Of a DNA stretch of 37,585 nucleotides, positions 37,583-37,585 are shown piece after piece. The notes under the pieces are model-generated. The model did not search any database and was not told the origin of the DNA. It was given only the letters and a program-made list of their open reading frames with translations. The DNA lies in the NCBI GenBank assembly GCA_021323175.1, contig JAJTCK010000013.1:1-37585 (forward strand), written 5' to 3'. Both the position numbers and the translations under genes were made by a program. Origin of the DNA: Solirubrobacterales bacterium. Lineage in GTDB: Bacteria; Actinomycetota; Thermoleophilia; Solirubrobacterales; 70-9. Position 1 is the stretch's first letter. Each line of letters begins with the position of its first letter.

Positions 37583-37585
37583 CCG

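Overview
The window is 37.6 kb of very GC-rich, densely packed chromosomal DNA, almost certainly from a high-GC actinobacterium. The gene set points to Thermoleophilia (Solirubrobacterales/Gaiellales-like): an ECF42-type sigma factor with DGPF/YCII partners, MMPL exporter, Holin-X/DUF3618/DUF4235 membrane cluster, actinobacterial-type coproheme decarboxylase, and paired LCAD/IVD-type acyl-CoA dehydrogenases. The lineage is an inference from gene content; no rRNA or marker gene is present. I see no tRNA, rRNA, insertion sequence, prophage or CRISPR array. Genes commonly overlap by 4 bp (ATGA/GTGA) or by 1 bp (TGATG).

Layout. 1-2.6 kb: tail of a family 2 glycosyltransferase, glycerol kinase, and a PlsC-type acyltransferase. 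2.6-6.2 kb: a lactonase-like metallo-hydrolase divergent from a PECR/DECR-like reductase, a small membrane ORF, an alpha/beta hydrolase and a FabG-type reductase. 6.3-10.2 kb: two exporters (MFS with an unusual C-terminal domain, and MMPL), followed by a 332-bp non-coding region rich in inverted repeats. 10.5-15.8 kb: acyl-CoA dehydrogenase, SnoaL-like protein, two DGPF proteins, ECF42 sigma factor, second acyl-CoA dehydrogenase. 15.9-21.8 kb: six closely packed genes (crotonase, carboxyltransferase, BKACE, racemase-like class III CoA-transferase, MerR regulator, ICMT-like membrane protein). 21.8-22.7 kb: RES/Xre toxin-antitoxin pair. 23.0-26.9 kb: nitrilase, FadR-like TetR, hydrolase, DUF4235, Holin-X, DUF3618. 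26.9-27.8 kb: arsC/arsR divergent pair plus a 13-residue Cys-rich ORF and a strong terminator. 27.8-33.3 kb: DegV, thioredoxin-fold protein, HesB/ErpA, monothiol glutaredoxin, BolA, FprA, two VOC proteins, HemQ. 33.2-37.6 kb: a polytopic protein with a degenerate phosphatase-like domain and a GT4-flippase-like fusion.

How the parts work together. The dominant theme is acyl-CoA and lipid metabolism. The divergent acyl-CoA dehydrogenase and the six-gene operon resemble a branched-chain acyl-CoA pathway in which BKACE sits where an HMG-CoA lyase might be expected. A FadR-like TetR probably acts on palindromes at its own promoter and perhaps at the fabG-like gene. A second theme is iron-sulfur and heme handling (ErpA, Grx, BolA, FprA, HemQ).

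Regulatory signals are unusually readable. About ten genes have a TANNNT -10 hexamer ending 6-9 nt before the start codon, the pattern of leaderless mRNAs. Both DGPF genes carry the same TGTCGAT-N14-TTCGTCGT promoter, matching what I recall for ECF42 sigma factors.
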